A DNA stretch of 64,000 bases from Rummeliibacillus suwonensis (GTDB lineage Bacteria > Bacillota > Bacilli > Bacillales_A > Planococcaceae). The notes below the pieces were generated by a model. That model was not told where the DNA came from, did not search any database, and worked only from the letters and a program-made list of their open reading frames with translations. Made by a program: the position numbers and the translations under genes. This document shows, piece by piece, positions 17,859 to 26,583 of the stretch; the stretch's first letter is position 1, and each line of letters starts with the position of its first letter. The stretch is taken from assembly GCF_007896435.1 (NCBI RefSeq), contig NZ_VCBL01000001.1, positions 2,815,269-2,879,268 of the forward strand. The letters are read 5' to 3'.

Positions 17859-17932
17859 AACTCGTTGGAAGAGTTAAGGACTTAATTTGTAGTTCATTGT
17901 CAGAATTGTTTCAGTGCCTGGCACCTGAACTT
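17859..17932. repeat. 74-bp inverted repeat, right copy
   Basis: Reverse complement of 15449-15522: starts AACTCGTTGGAAGAGTTAAG and ends GTGCCTGGCACCTGAACTT. A further related half-copy lies just left, at about 17800-17855 (GTTTCGGTGACTGGCACTTG). Confidence 0.88.
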
Positions 17933-18002
17933 GGCTAACAGTTCCTACTGCCAAGTCTGTAGCGGACTTTCACCACCAAGTAATCACTTATGCCGGGCGC
18001 AC
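17933..18002 (-). mobile_element. Probable 5' remnant of a group II intron
   Basis: On the minus strand the 70 bases start GTGCGCCCGGCATAAGTG and contain GGTGGTGAAAGTCC and GGCAGTAGGAACTGTTAGCC. These resemble the 5' consensus and domain I of bacterial group II introns. The start lies a few bases after the S-layer cassette terminator, a known type of insertion context for some of these introns. No reverse transcriptase or domain V follows: the homology stops where the REP-like repeat begins. Identified by recollection of the consensus, not by search. Confidence 0.55.
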
Positions 18003-18009
18003 CTAAAAA

Positions 18010-18037
18010 ACTCCTATCTTCCGAAGAAGATAGGAGT
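18010..18037 (-). terminator. Terminator of the truncated S-layer cassette
   Basis: ACTCCTATCTTC and its complement around CGA, followed by T residues on the minus strand. It is nearly identical to 28624-28651 after the intact S-layer gene, as is the adjoining 25-base trailer (GAATCCGTTCGCCCAATAAG). Confidence 0.85.
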
Positions 18038-18120
18038 CTCTTTGAATCCGTTCGCCCAATAAGGTAAGGGAGTGGATAAATAATCGGTTAGATTATTTTA
18101 AACCTGATAGAAATTTTTAA

Positions 18121-20241
18121 TTAGTTTAAAGTAACTTTAATACCAGTTGAAGCGATATCTGCTGTGTTGGTTGCAGTATCTACTAATTTGTAATCATCAG
18201 ATACTAGTGTTACACCATTAGCAATATCGGTAGAAGTTAATTCTTTATTAACTGATACAGTTACAGTTTTAGAAGCTGTAGGATTTGCAGTTACTGAAGC
18301 CACTGTTCCTGAAACTTCTTTACCAGCGATGTAAACTTTGTAATCTTGGTTAGCAGAAACTTTAACTTCTTCGCTTAATGTTAAAGTAATAGTTGTTGTA
18401 CCAGCTGTAGCACTTGCACCAGCAACACCACCAGTAGTTGTTACTGTAACTTGTTCACCACCAGCTAGAGTTGCACCAACTGCTGACGCTACATTTAATC
18501 CACTAATTACATCACCAGAAGTATATTCCCATGCAGATGTAGTATTGTTATAAGTATATACTGCTGAACCATTTTGAGTACCATCATAAGTAGCAGTAGC
18601 TAAAGTTTCATCACTAGAAACAGCAGTTGCTTTTACTTCTGTTACTGCGTCAGTTGCTTTAACAACATTAGTAACTTTTGCAGATTGAACAGTTGGTTTT
18701 ACGTTTTCATTAAATGATTTAGTTGTAGTAAAGTCATCCATAACATTACCGTTTGTAGCTTTAACACCAGTTACTTTAACAGTACGGTTACCAGTGTAAT
18801 TGTTTGAACCAGATACAAGTTTAACTGTAGCTTTACCTGAGCCATCTAAAGTAACAGAATCAATTGTCGCACCTGCAACATAGTAATTTGCTTTGTTTAC
18901 AACAGTTGAATTATCTAATTCAACAGATGTACCAAAGTCTACTGTAAATGTGTCGTTGTCAACAACAGTAATATTCCCAGCTGTTAATACAGGTTTAGAA
19001 GCATCCTTATCAGCACCACGAGTAAATGAGAATGCTGCAGTTTTAGCTTCGTTTTTGTTACCAGTTACATCAGCAAATACATCTGCAACTAAGTCTACTG
19101 TATAAGTAGTATCTTTAACTAAATCTGCAGCTGAACCACTAGCAGGAGTGAATTTAACATCAGCTAATGCAACTGTATATTGAGTTGAAGAGCCTGTTAC
19201 TGGTACTAATTTAGAAGCATCAAATGTAAGTGTACCAGTAGTAGTTACAAAGTTTTTAACAGCTTTAGCTGGAAGTGTAACTGTACCTGATACAGCTTTA
19301 GTAGTATCTTCACTTGTAGTAAATGTTAATACTTGGTTACCATCTTTGTTTACAGAAATAGCAGCTGTTGCAGTTGGTTTTACTGTATCAGCAGTGAAGT
19401 CTACTAATTGTGTAAATGCTTTACCTGGTTCTCCTGTTAAATCTGCATAATCAGTAGATACGTCTACTTTTGTTAAACCAGATACAGCAGTATCTAATTC
19501 AACAACATATTTAGTTTTGTCAGTTTTATCTTGAGTAACAGATTTTACTGATGAATTAGCAACTGTTAAATCTGCTACATCAAATCCTTGAACTTCTTCA
19601 GAGAATTTGATTGTGAATTTTTTAGCATTAACTGGAGTTAAGCTAGATACTTCTGGAGCCACACCATCTTTAGCACCTTTTTGAATAGTTACTGAGAAAG
19701 GTGTTTCTAGAATGTTAGTAGCGAAGTCAGTTAGTCCAGCAAATGATACTGTAATATCTTTACCAGCTTCTACTGATGCAGGTAGAACAACTTTAATTGA
19801 AGAACCATCTACTGTAATGTCAGAAGAAGGAACTGTAAGAATAGAGCCATCTGCATTTTTAAATACGATTGAACCTTTGTCATTGATTGGTTCAGAGAAG
19901 TTAAATACAAATGTTGAAGCATTTTCTTTAGTGAAGCCTACATATGTAGGAGCTACTTTATCTTCAACTTTCACAAGTTTAGTAGAAGCTTCTACTTTAT
20001 CTCCAGCTGTTGTTTTTACTGAATCAGTAACTGCCACATTGTATTCACCATTAAATGTTGTACCTGAAATAATAGTTAATGATTTTTTATCGTCAGATAA
20101 TTTAGCTGTTAAGCCAGCTTCAGCTGTTGCACCAACTTTAGCTACTGTGATGTTAGTAAGAGCATCAGAAGTGCCAATTACAGAAGCTTCATCGATTGAT
20201 TTATTGAATGTAACTTTAATTTCTTTAGCGTTAATCGCTTT
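18121..20241 (-). pseudogene. 5'-truncated S-layer-type gene (possible silent cassette)
   Basis: The open frame runs from just after a TAA at 20242-20244 to 18121, about 706 codons. It starts AINAKEIKVTFNKSIDE, homologous to AINAKQVKVTFNKSIDE near residue 260 of the intact surface protein at 28705-31419. It contains repeated Ig-like/Big-type domains rich in Thr, Ser, Val and Ala. It has no signal peptide, no N-terminal wall-binding repeats, and no promoter or ribosome site at the break. An internal ATG at 20037 would give 638 residues but is unlikely to be a true start. The reading frame is otherwise free of lesions, and the 3' end and terminator match the intact gene, so it may be a recombination reservoir rather than plain debris. 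Confidence 0.8.
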
Positions 20242-20774
20242 TTACTAACCATAAATTGGAAACTTATAAACACCTTCACTAGACCATGTGCCGCAAGAGA
20301 TTCTTAAAAAGTGGCATCATTTCCAACAGTTCATCAAAAGCAAAAATAAAGAAACTTCTTGCATAAAAAGCTGTTAAAAAAAAAGAATCTAAAAAGTCCA
20401 TCAATAGTTTTCTTCCACATAAAATTCTTTCATTGTACTACTCTTCCCTAGTTACCCCTCACATCATTTCTTTCATCCCTACTAGTAATTCATGGTACAT
20501 AACACTTTCCAAACAAACCCCAATTTCCCCACTTTAAATCAACCATAATAAAAAGTTCAATCTAATCATTTTAGAGAGATAGGGTGTTGCCGAACTTTGC
20601 CCTGCTCCGCATTCTTTGGATAAAGCAGAATGTACTTAGTTCCTCTTGTTCCATTTACCAAAAACCATTCAAGCTTTGCAATCTGTTAGACCTAAAAACT
20701 GGTATAATTTATTCAATTACATAATTATAAAAACATACATTGGTAATTACTTACATAAGAAAAGAGGTTGAATA
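20242..20774. other. Gene-free stretch
   Basis: No gene seen. Homology to the S-layer gene stops abruptly at 20239. The rest is AT-rich with short A-runs. A candidate promoter-like TATAAT precedes the small frame at 20775 (GGTATAATTTATTC at 20700-20714). Confidence 0.5.
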
Positions 20775-20849
20775 ATGGTTTTTGGTTTTCTCTTCAAGAA
20801 AAAGAAGCAAGCTGAAAAGGAAATTACCAATAGTTTTGGTAATAAATAA
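20775..20849 (+). CDS. Possible 24-residue basic/hydrophobic peptide
   Basis: ATG with AGAGGTTG upstream gives MVFGFLFKKKKQAEKEITNS then FGNK and a stop. A hydrophobic head followed by a Lys cluster could suit a membrane-active or signalling peptide, but no family is recognised. Frames this short arise by chance; support is limited to the ribosome site and an upstream TATAAT. Confidence 0.3.
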   Translation: MVFGFLFKKKKQAEKEITNSFGNK

Positions 20850-20911
20850 TGACAATAACTAGCTCTATTATAATAGTAGAAACTATTATTTTTCGGATAA
20901 CTTTAATACTA

Positions 20912-21044
20912 ATTGAAGCCTTGTTTTGAGAACAAGGCTTCAATCATACATCAATCTTTAATGAACAAAAATCCCAAAACGACTAATAGCAAAACTACCC
21001 ATAAGCAAAATACTGCTCCAAAACAGTTGTCACCATAACTCACT
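20912..21044. repeat. 133-bp direct repeat, copy 1
   Basis: Nearly identical to 21745-21877. It contains a hairpin (ATTGAAGCCTTGTT with its complement) and a conserved 30-codon minus-strand frame. The two copies bracket two small membrane-protein genes. Confidence 0.9.
20951..21043 (-). CDS. YjcZ-like small membrane peptide, copy 1
   Basis: The minus strand from GTG 21043 encodes SYGDNCFGAVFCLWVVLLLV then VLGFLFIKD. The frame continues upstream as YGFGR. The Tyr/Gly/Cys head and single Val/Leu-rich span recall YjcZ/YhaJ-type sporulation peptides. Differences from copy 2 (21784-21876) keep the protein nearly unchanged, which suggests it is or was coding. The start is uncertain because no good ribosome site is seen. 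Confidence 0.5.
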   Translation of the reverse strand: MSYGDNCFGAVFCLWVVLLLVVLGFLFIKD

Positions 21045-21077
21045 CTTCCAAACCCATAACGTTAAAAAAAATAATCC

Positions 21078-21275
21078 TCACAGATAATGTTCTGTGCTGT
21101 TACCAGCATCATGTGTTTTAGGTATAAACAAGCTAATCATTAATAAAATAATTCCTAGAATTCCTCCAATAAACTCTGCAATGTAGAAATCTCCATCTCT
21201 TACAAATCGAATTAAAAAACCTCCACCAAAAATGATATATAATGATATACCTAGAGACATCAATGTTCTTTTCAT
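21078..21275 (-). CDS. Small membrane protein, two spans
   Basis: This 65-residue protein has two hydrophobic segments (LGISLYIIFGGGFLI and FIGGILGIILLMISLFI) separated by a short charged loop, so both ends should face the same side of the membrane. GGGAG precedes the ATG. No family recognised. It lies 57 bases after the 106-residue membrane protein, and together they are enclosed by 133-bp direct repeats carrying YjcZ-like peptides, so the block may be a duplicated unit. Confidence 0.6.
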   Translation of the reverse strand: MKRTLMSLGISLYIIFGGGFLIRFVRDGDFYIAEFIGGILGIILLMISLFIPKTHDAGNSTEHYL

Positions 21276-21332
21276 TTGACTTCAACTCCCATCTCTTGAT
21301 GAAATCGCAAACCTTTCGTAACTATACAATTC

Positions 21333-21653
21333 CTAAAAAGGTTGTATCCATTCGAAGAAATTCAAATACAAAGTAATTGAAAATGAAAATAATACAATAG
21401 TTAACGCAAATCTATTTTGGATGATTTCTTTATAAATAACAGGCTTTAACTTATCTTTTAATACAAATAATAAACCAATTATTAAAGCTGGTATAAAGCT
21501 TTCAGGAAAAGCCATAAATATAGTGACATCACCAATTGCTAAAAATGCTTCTATTAAAACACCAAAACCAACTAACATTAATTTAGTCCAATGTAATTGA
21601 ATGAAAAAAATTGACTGATTAAAAAATACTTTCAATCTATTGAATAACTCCAT
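21333..21653 (-). CDS. Small membrane protein of unknown function
   Basis: This 106-residue protein has about three hydrophobic segments: LMLVGFGVLIEAFLAIG, FIPALIIGLLFVL and FALTIVLFSFSITLYL. TGGAGGAA lies 7 bases before the ATG. No motif identifies a function. It appears to head a two-gene unit with the 65-residue protein at 21078. Confidence 0.6.
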   Translation of the reverse strand: MELFNRLKVFFNQSIFFIQLHWTKLMLVGFGVLIEAFLAIGDVTIFMAFPESFIPALIIGLLFVLKDKLKPVIYKEIIQNRFALTIVLFSFSITLYLNFFEWIQPF

Positions 21654-21744
21654 ATGATTCCTCCATTATCAAGGCAGATATTATTTCCATTATTATATAA
21701 TTTTATCAAAAAATATTAACGAAGAACAATATTGAATAAAAAGT

Positions 21745-21877
21745 ATTGAAGCCTTGTTTTGAAAACAAGGCTTCAATCATACATCAATCTTTAATGAACA
21801 ATAACCCAAAAACAACTAATAGCAAAACTACCCATAAGCAAAATACTGCTCCAAAGCAGTTGTAACCATAACTCACT
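21745..21877. repeat. 133-bp direct repeat, copy 2
   Basis: Second copy of 20912-21044 in the same orientation, with the hairpin at its left end and scattered substitutions. Confidence 0.9.
21784..21876 (-). CDS. YjcZ-like small membrane peptide, copy 2
   Basis: GTG 21876 opens SYGYNCFGAVFCLWVVLLLV then VFGLLFIKD. It is the paralogue of 20951-21043. Homology begins exactly at the GTG and no ribosome site lies upstream, so this copy may be truncated and unexpressed. Confidence 0.4.
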   Translation of the reverse strand: MSYGYNCFGAVFCLWVVLLLVVFGLLFIKD

Positions 21878-22042
21878 ATATAGACAAAAATATTATTTAC
21901 ACTTATTTATGTACTTTGTTTTCAAAGGTGGGGAAATTGGGGTTTTAGTGGTCAGCCCTTGTTACAACTGGTTTTGTGAGTGGGAATGTCTTTGTGTCAT
22001 GGAGGGGAATGGGGCACAAAAGAAACCGTTGTGCCCTTTGGT

Positions 22043-22831
22043 TTAGGTATTTTTCAACAGGTTTTGTACTTCAAAATGATAGCCGTACTTTATCAAACAT
22101 TCAATGATTGCTACTTCGTAGAATTCTTTTTGTACAATGTTAAACTCTTGGCAAAATTGATTCGCTACTGCTTGTAATCCCAAAGCCATTTGAATGGATT
22201 TAACCTTTGCATCCCCACGAATTTTGTACCGAGGAAATTGTGAAGAGTCTTTAGTTTCTTCATCTGAAATCAATTTTTGTAATTGTGGAAGATGTTCATG
22301 TAACCATTCAATGCTTGATTGGTATTGAGTCAATTCATTTGTACCTGTCTCTTGTTTCTTTGGCTCTTGATGAATGACTGTGGTGTTCTTTGGTTGACCT
22401 TCCATTTTGTTTGGAATGGATTGAACTACACCATCGGAATCTACTATGCCTGCTAACTCAATGTAGGTACGTTTATCTGCATCCCATTTGTAGCCTTTTT
22501 CCGTCATGTATTCCCCTAAGGTTTCAATATCATCTAACCCTACACGCTGAGCTATTTCATCTAATTCAATCCCTTCTGAAAGGTATTCAATGATTCGTTG
22601 TGTTTTTCTTTGTACTACCTGTTTCGTTTTCTTTTGTTGTTCGTAAAATTTAGGGACATAGGTTTTCTCAACCTTGTCCCATGTAAAATTTCTTCTACGC
22701 ATGTACATATCAATGGAATGATAATCTGTATGACCAAAATCCTCTGCCAATGTATCTCTATCTTTTCCATTCTGTAACCCTTCTAGTATTTCGTAAACTC
22801 TTGTATTGTAGATTGGTTTAGCACTTGTCAT
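22043..22831 (-). CDS. Mobile-element protein with two tandem HTH-like units
   Basis: This 262-residue soluble protein contains two related units of about 50 residues, near 12-58 (EILEGLQNGKDRDTLAEDFG ... WDKVEKTYV) and 82-127 (RIIEYLSEGIELDEIAQRVG ... WDADKRTYI). Each looks like a helix-turn-helix followed by a Trp-containing strand. A linker and a helical C-terminal domain follow. It is the last gene of a minus-strand run and starts 17 bases after the upstream tyrosine recombinase, so it probably helps recombination or controls the element. AAGGGAGG precedes the ATG. No named family. Confidence 0.6.
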   Translation of the reverse strand: MTSAKPIYNTRVYEILEGLQNGKDRDTLAEDFGHTDYHSIDMYMRRRNFTWDKVEKTYVPKFYEQQKKTKQVVQRKTQRIIEYLSEGIELDEIAQRVGLDDIETLGEYMTEKGYKWDADKRTYIELAGIVDSDGVVQSIPNKMEGQPKNTTVIHQEPKKQETGTNELTQYQSSIEWLHEHLPQLQKLISDEETKDSSQFPRYKIRGDAKVKSIQMALGLQAVANQFCQEFNIVQKEFYEVAIIECLIKYGYHFEVQNLLKNT

Positions 22832-22848
22832 TCTAATTATCCTCCCTT

Positions 22849-23730
22849 TTACAGAACTGAAACGGCATCTACTAGTTCTTCATTAGCAAGATGAAGGTAA
22901 AACGATGTTGTTTTTAGGCTTGAATGCCCTAGTAATTTTTGCACTGCTACAATATTTACATTAGATGAAACCAAATTGGTCGCAAAACTATGTCTTAGAA
23001 CATGGGCAGTAACGTGTTTATTCCAACCAAGTTGTTTCGTTACCTTGTTTAATTCACGATTAACATATTGTCGAGAAAGGCTATTGGTTTTCTTTAGCGA
23101 AAAGAACATATTTCCTGTTCCTTCTCGTACATTAGTGAGATAGTTTTGTAGAATTTGCTCCAATTTATCGTTAATTGGTACAAATCGTTCTTTATCCCCT
23201 TTCCCGTGACGGACATGAATCTTTTTCAATTCTAAGTCAACATCATCCAATGTAAGTGTTAAACATTCATTGATTCGTAGCCCTGTGAAATAGAGAGTTT
23301 GTACACAAGCATGAATGTGAGGATGCTTAATGTTAGCGATTAGAACTTCTACTTCTTTTGCTGTTAGGAAGCATCGTTCTTTCTGTGGACATTTACGTTT
23401 TTCGATTGGGTCTGTGACTAGAATGGAAGCATATCTCTTTTTCACACAATACTTTGAAAATGAACGATAGGTACTAAGATGGCGGTTAATGCTTACAGGT
23501 TGGTAATGATGCTCTTCTTGCAAGTTTATGAGAAATGCTTCGATGGATTCGGTTGTGAAGTCTTTTAATGTCATGGGGCGATTTAGTTGATTTTCAATGT
23601 GTCTTTGAATGAGTCGTAAATCTTTACGGTATCCATCAATGGTATTCGGACTCATATTTTTAGCTTCTAAATCTGATAGAAATTCTTTTGCAGCTGTTCC
23701 AAAAGGTATTTTAGCGATTGTTATTTCCAT
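22849..23730 (-). CDS. Tyrosine recombinase (XerC/D-like integrase)
   Basis: This 293-residue protein has an N-terminal SAM-like DNA-binding domain (residues 10-95) and a catalytic domain with the expected residues: Arg in TLYFTGLRINECLTL near 150, Lys in VRHGKGDKER, His-x-x-Arg in HVLRHSFATNL near 245, His in LLGHSSLKTTSFY and the nucleophile Tyr in SFYLHLANEE. It would cut and rejoin DNA at a specific site without external energy. AAAGGAAG precedes its ATG. It is one of two divergent tyrosine recombinases in this minus-strand module. Confidence 0.9.
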   Translation of the reverse strand: MEITIAKIPFGTAAKEFLSDLEAKNMSPNTIDGYRKDLRLIQRHIENQLNRPMTLKDFTTESIEAFLINLQEEHHYQPVSINRHLSTYRSFSKYCVKKRYASILVTDPIEKRKCPQKERCFLTAKEVEVLIANIKHPHIHACVQTLYFTGLRINECLTLTLDDVDLELKKIHVRHGKGDKERFVPINDKLEQILQNYLTNVREGTGNMFFSLKKTNSLSRQYVNRELNKVTKQLGWNKHVTAHVLRHSFATNLVSSNVNIVAVQKLLGHSSLKTTSFYLHLANEELVDAVSVL

Positions 23731-23821
23731 TTCAATAACTTCCTTTCAATTGTTTTGTACAAATTGCTACATTGTTTTCTAATGAAGAGGTGCAAAGGTA
23801 GAAACATCTACCTTTGCACCA

Positions 23822-25660
23822 TTAAACGTTTTGATTATTCAAGAATGGCAAGCCAATATCTTCCTCTGCCACTGGTTCTACAAAAATATCGTTACTTTGT
23901 TTATCAACATATTTTTGTAACAAGGAGTGTTCTACTAGTACAACATAAACTGTTTCTCGTTCGTTGTTTGTTACAATACGACGATTAGTATTTTTTCCAG
24001 CCTCTGTTTTAAGGTAGCCTCTTTGTTTCCAAACCTTTAGGACTCCTTTTAGATTCGTCACCTCTGCTTTTTCAATTAATTCTTTAAATCTATTTTGCAA
24101 AATGGATACTTCTGCTTTTGGTGAAGTCATTTGGATTTTGCCCCAACACTCATTTCCAAATTGTCGATTATTTACAATAAAATTCTTATGATTAGTAATA
24201 ATTTCTTCGACGATAAATTGATATGCTTTGTCATCTGCATCTCTTTCTTGTCTTGATTCTTCTTCCATTTCGTACATCACACTCATCATGCTGTCTAAAT
24301 TTAGCGTTAAGTTGAATACTTCGTTCATCATTTCAGCAGTAGCAAGAATAATACCAAATTTTTCAGAAACTCGTGACAAGTATTCAGATGAAGGTAGTGA
24401 ACTCTCACATTGTTTTCTCCATTTCTTGCATCGTTCATGAATAGTATCAATGCCTAGTTTTTGGAGATATTCTACAAAGACGATTCCTGCATGACCATAG
24501 TTTTTTAACACACCTTCTGAGATTGCATTGGCATGTTCCGCTGATTCAGTCCAATAGACATTTCCTACTTCAAATGCTCTTACACGTAATCCCTCATTAC
24601 TATTGGTTTTTTCAAAGAGAGAGTGTTCAGCAGTTGATATGATGGTAGTAGCCCATTTACCTTGTTCACGTAGTTGTCCATCCTTGGTCATGCGTTCTTT
24701 TTCTCGATTTTCTGCAAACATGTAAATCATAGAAGTGAAATCTTTAATTTTTGACATAGATGCTTCGTCAAAAACGATTGGAACACCAAAGTTATTACGG
24801 AGCGGAACAAAGGTAGCATTCATGGTAGCTCCCCAACTTTTGATGAATCCATCTCCCGTCTTAGTGGGCTTACCAAAAGGTGAAACGGCTAATTTGGTTG
24901 CAGTCGTTTTCCCTCGTGAACTTTTTCCGTAGATGTGAAACAGTAGGGAATCCCCATCAAATTCAGTTGAAAATAGTCCAACGACTGGTGCAGAAAAACC
25001 CACAGCTAGAATAAACTCTAAATACTTTCGATTGATTACATGCTCTTTGATGATGTGTAACCAACCTTCAAATGAACCTTTAGGTTTTATGTCAAACTTG
25101 CCACGATACTCTGACTGGTTTTCATCGTGACCAATTTGTTTGAAGTGTTTATACACTAAGTCACCATTGTCTTTTTTACACCATCCCAAGTGAGTAAAAA
25201 CATGTTGGTAAGGTGCATCGTTTTCTTGTTCTCTTAAATAGTAGCTCACTATCTTTTCATTTCCGTCGTAAATATCTACACCTTTTTTAGCTAACTTGCG
25301 TAATTCACTGACAACATAAATCTGGTCTCGTGTAACTTCTTCTGTATGGTACTTACCATTAAAAAGATACTCTAGTGTAATGGTTACATCGTTTGTTTCT
25401 TCACACTGTTCAATTAATTTCACTTTTAAATATTTGCAAAGAGAGTAATACTCATAAGCAGGAGCATCGGCACTCTTTTTTTGTTTCTTCTCTTCAAAGA
25501 GCTTTTCAACATGTGTTGGTGAAATACGAAAATACCTTTTACCATTCACATATTCATACTTGGAATGAGAGCTACTATTTTTCGTAACATTCGTTGTAGA
25601 TTGTTGCACTGATTCAACTGTTTTTTTTACCTTTACAGATTTTACTTTTTTTATTTCCAT
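23822..25660 (-). CDS. DUF927-domain ATPase (mobile-element helicase-like)
   Basis: This 612-residue protein matches the DUF927 family found in phages, plasmids and integrative elements. A P-loop lies in YGKSSRGKTTATKLA near residue 250 and a Walker B-like VIFDEASMSK near 300, followed by a sensor-like WATTIISTAEHSL near 345. The N-terminus is Lys-rich and likely disordered. The C-terminal 150 residues look winged-helix-like (FKELIEKAEVTNLKGVLKVW). Such proteins are thought to act as replicative helicases or primase partners. AGGAGGAG precedes the ATG. It is the largest gene of the module. Confidence 0.75.
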   Translation of the reverse strand: MEIKKVKSVKVKKTVESVQQSTTNVTKNSSSHSKYEYVNGKRYFRISPTHVEKLFEEKKQKKSADAPAYEYYSLCKYLKVKLIEQCEETNDVTITLEYLFNGKYHTEEVTRDQIYVVSELRKLAKKGVDIYDGNEKIVSYYLREQENDAPYQHVFTHLGWCKKDNGDLVYKHFKQIGHDENQSEYRGKFDIKPKGSFEGWLHIIKEHVINRKYLEFILAVGFSAPVVGLFSTEFDGDSLLFHIYGKSSRGKTTATKLAVSPFGKPTKTGDGFIKSWGATMNATFVPLRNNFGVPIVFDEASMSKIKDFTSMIYMFAENREKERMTKDGQLREQGKWATTIISTAEHSLFEKTNSNEGLRVRAFEVGNVYWTESAEHANAISEGVLKNYGHAGIVFVEYLQKLGIDTIHERCKKWRKQCESSLPSSEYLSRVSEKFGIILATAEMMNEVFNLTLNLDSMMSVMYEMEEESRQERDADDKAYQFIVEEIITNHKNFIVNNRQFGNECWGKIQMTSPKAEVSILQNRFKELIEKAEVTNLKGVLKVWKQRGYLKTEAGKNTNRRIVTNNERETVYVVLVEHSLLQKYVDKQSNDIFVEPVAEEDIGLPFLNNQNV

Positions 25661-26041
25661 TAAAACTCCTCCTACATACTTGATTGGTTGCCTATAACGT
25701 ACTAATTATTTTTCGGTTATAGCACTATGTAATTGTCAATGTGCAAGTTCAGTAAGGAGTATGGTTAGACAAAATAAAAGATGCCTATTCCAAATAAAAA
25801 ACCCTTACTTTATAGAAAAGGACATAATTATCCCCTCTATTTATAAGGATTAAAAATTTAAAATAAGCATCTAAAATTAGTTATATTAAATTAGTTTTCT
25901 TGAATAATATCTGATTTAACTCTATTATAGATTTTAAATTATGTCAAATAAAAATCTTTTCCCTTTTTACATTTGATTTTTCCATTTTCAATAAAGAAGA
26001 GCAATTTAGCTCTCCTTTACATTTATTTAGTACGGGTATTA
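25661..26041. other. Gene-free stretch in the mobile module
   Basis: Very AT-rich. The promoter of the DUF927 operon should lie at 25661-25760, where -10-like ATTATT and TATAAC hexamers occur, but I cannot fix it. No frame or strong hairpin seen. Confidence 0.5.
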
Positions 26042-26392
26042 TTATTTTTTCGGAGCTGGATAAACATCTACAACATTTTGATAAATTTGCCCTTTCCATA
26101 GTTTAGGCTTTATTTTCAACCCAACACGTTTACCAATCAGTTCTTTTAAATCAAAGAAATCATAATCTTCACCTACTGCTATATTGCAAAGTTTATTTAT
26201 TTTATAGTCATATCCTATTCCCGTTAGAAATGACTGCTTATAAAGCATGTGTTTTTCAGAAACAAAATTAATTAACACTGTTGGAGAATATATCTTATCG
26301 TTATCAACTGTTTTCCCTTCTTTTGCACTTACTATTGTTGCCACTTCTAATCTTTCTGAAAATGGTAAAGCTGGATTTTTATAATTAGTCAT
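26042..26392 (-). CDS. Small mobile-element protein
   Basis: This 116-residue soluble protein is rich in beta-strand-like segments (LEVATIVSAKEGKTV, TVLINFV, GKRVGLKIKPKLWKGQIYQN). The pattern and its place next to a DUF927 helicase recall small OB-fold or single-strand DNA-binding accessory proteins, but no defining motif is present. AAAGGGGG precedes the ATG. Function unknown. Confidence 0.5.
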   Translation of the reverse strand: MTNYKNPALPFSERLEVATIVSAKEGKTVDNDKIYSPTVLINFVSEKHMLYKQSFLTGIGYDYKINKLCNIAVGEDYDFFDLKELIGKRVGLKIKPKLWKGQIYQNVVDVYPAPKK

Positions 26393-26583
26393 TCCAATTG
26401 CCCCCTTTTTGATAAATCCATATTACATCCTAAAAATTTATAGTCAACCCCACAAACTCTTTCATATCAAGGGTTTCAAAAGACTCTCTCAGACTTTTAC
26501 AATTGTAGACCAAGTCTTCCCGCCTGAAGCAGAAAGTGTTTTTATGGTAAATAAAAAATTTTTTAAGCGTTATTTTTCATGAT

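Noticed and set aside
19712-20248. 178-residue plus-strand frame over the truncated S-layer copy
   Set aside because: Antisense to a clear coding frame with matching homology in the paralogue; similar shadows lie over the intact gene at 29396-29866 and 30302-30715.
21980-22177. 65-residue plus-strand frame overlapping the mobile-module gene at 22043
   Set aside because: Lies mostly antisense to a better supported gene with a strong ribosome site.
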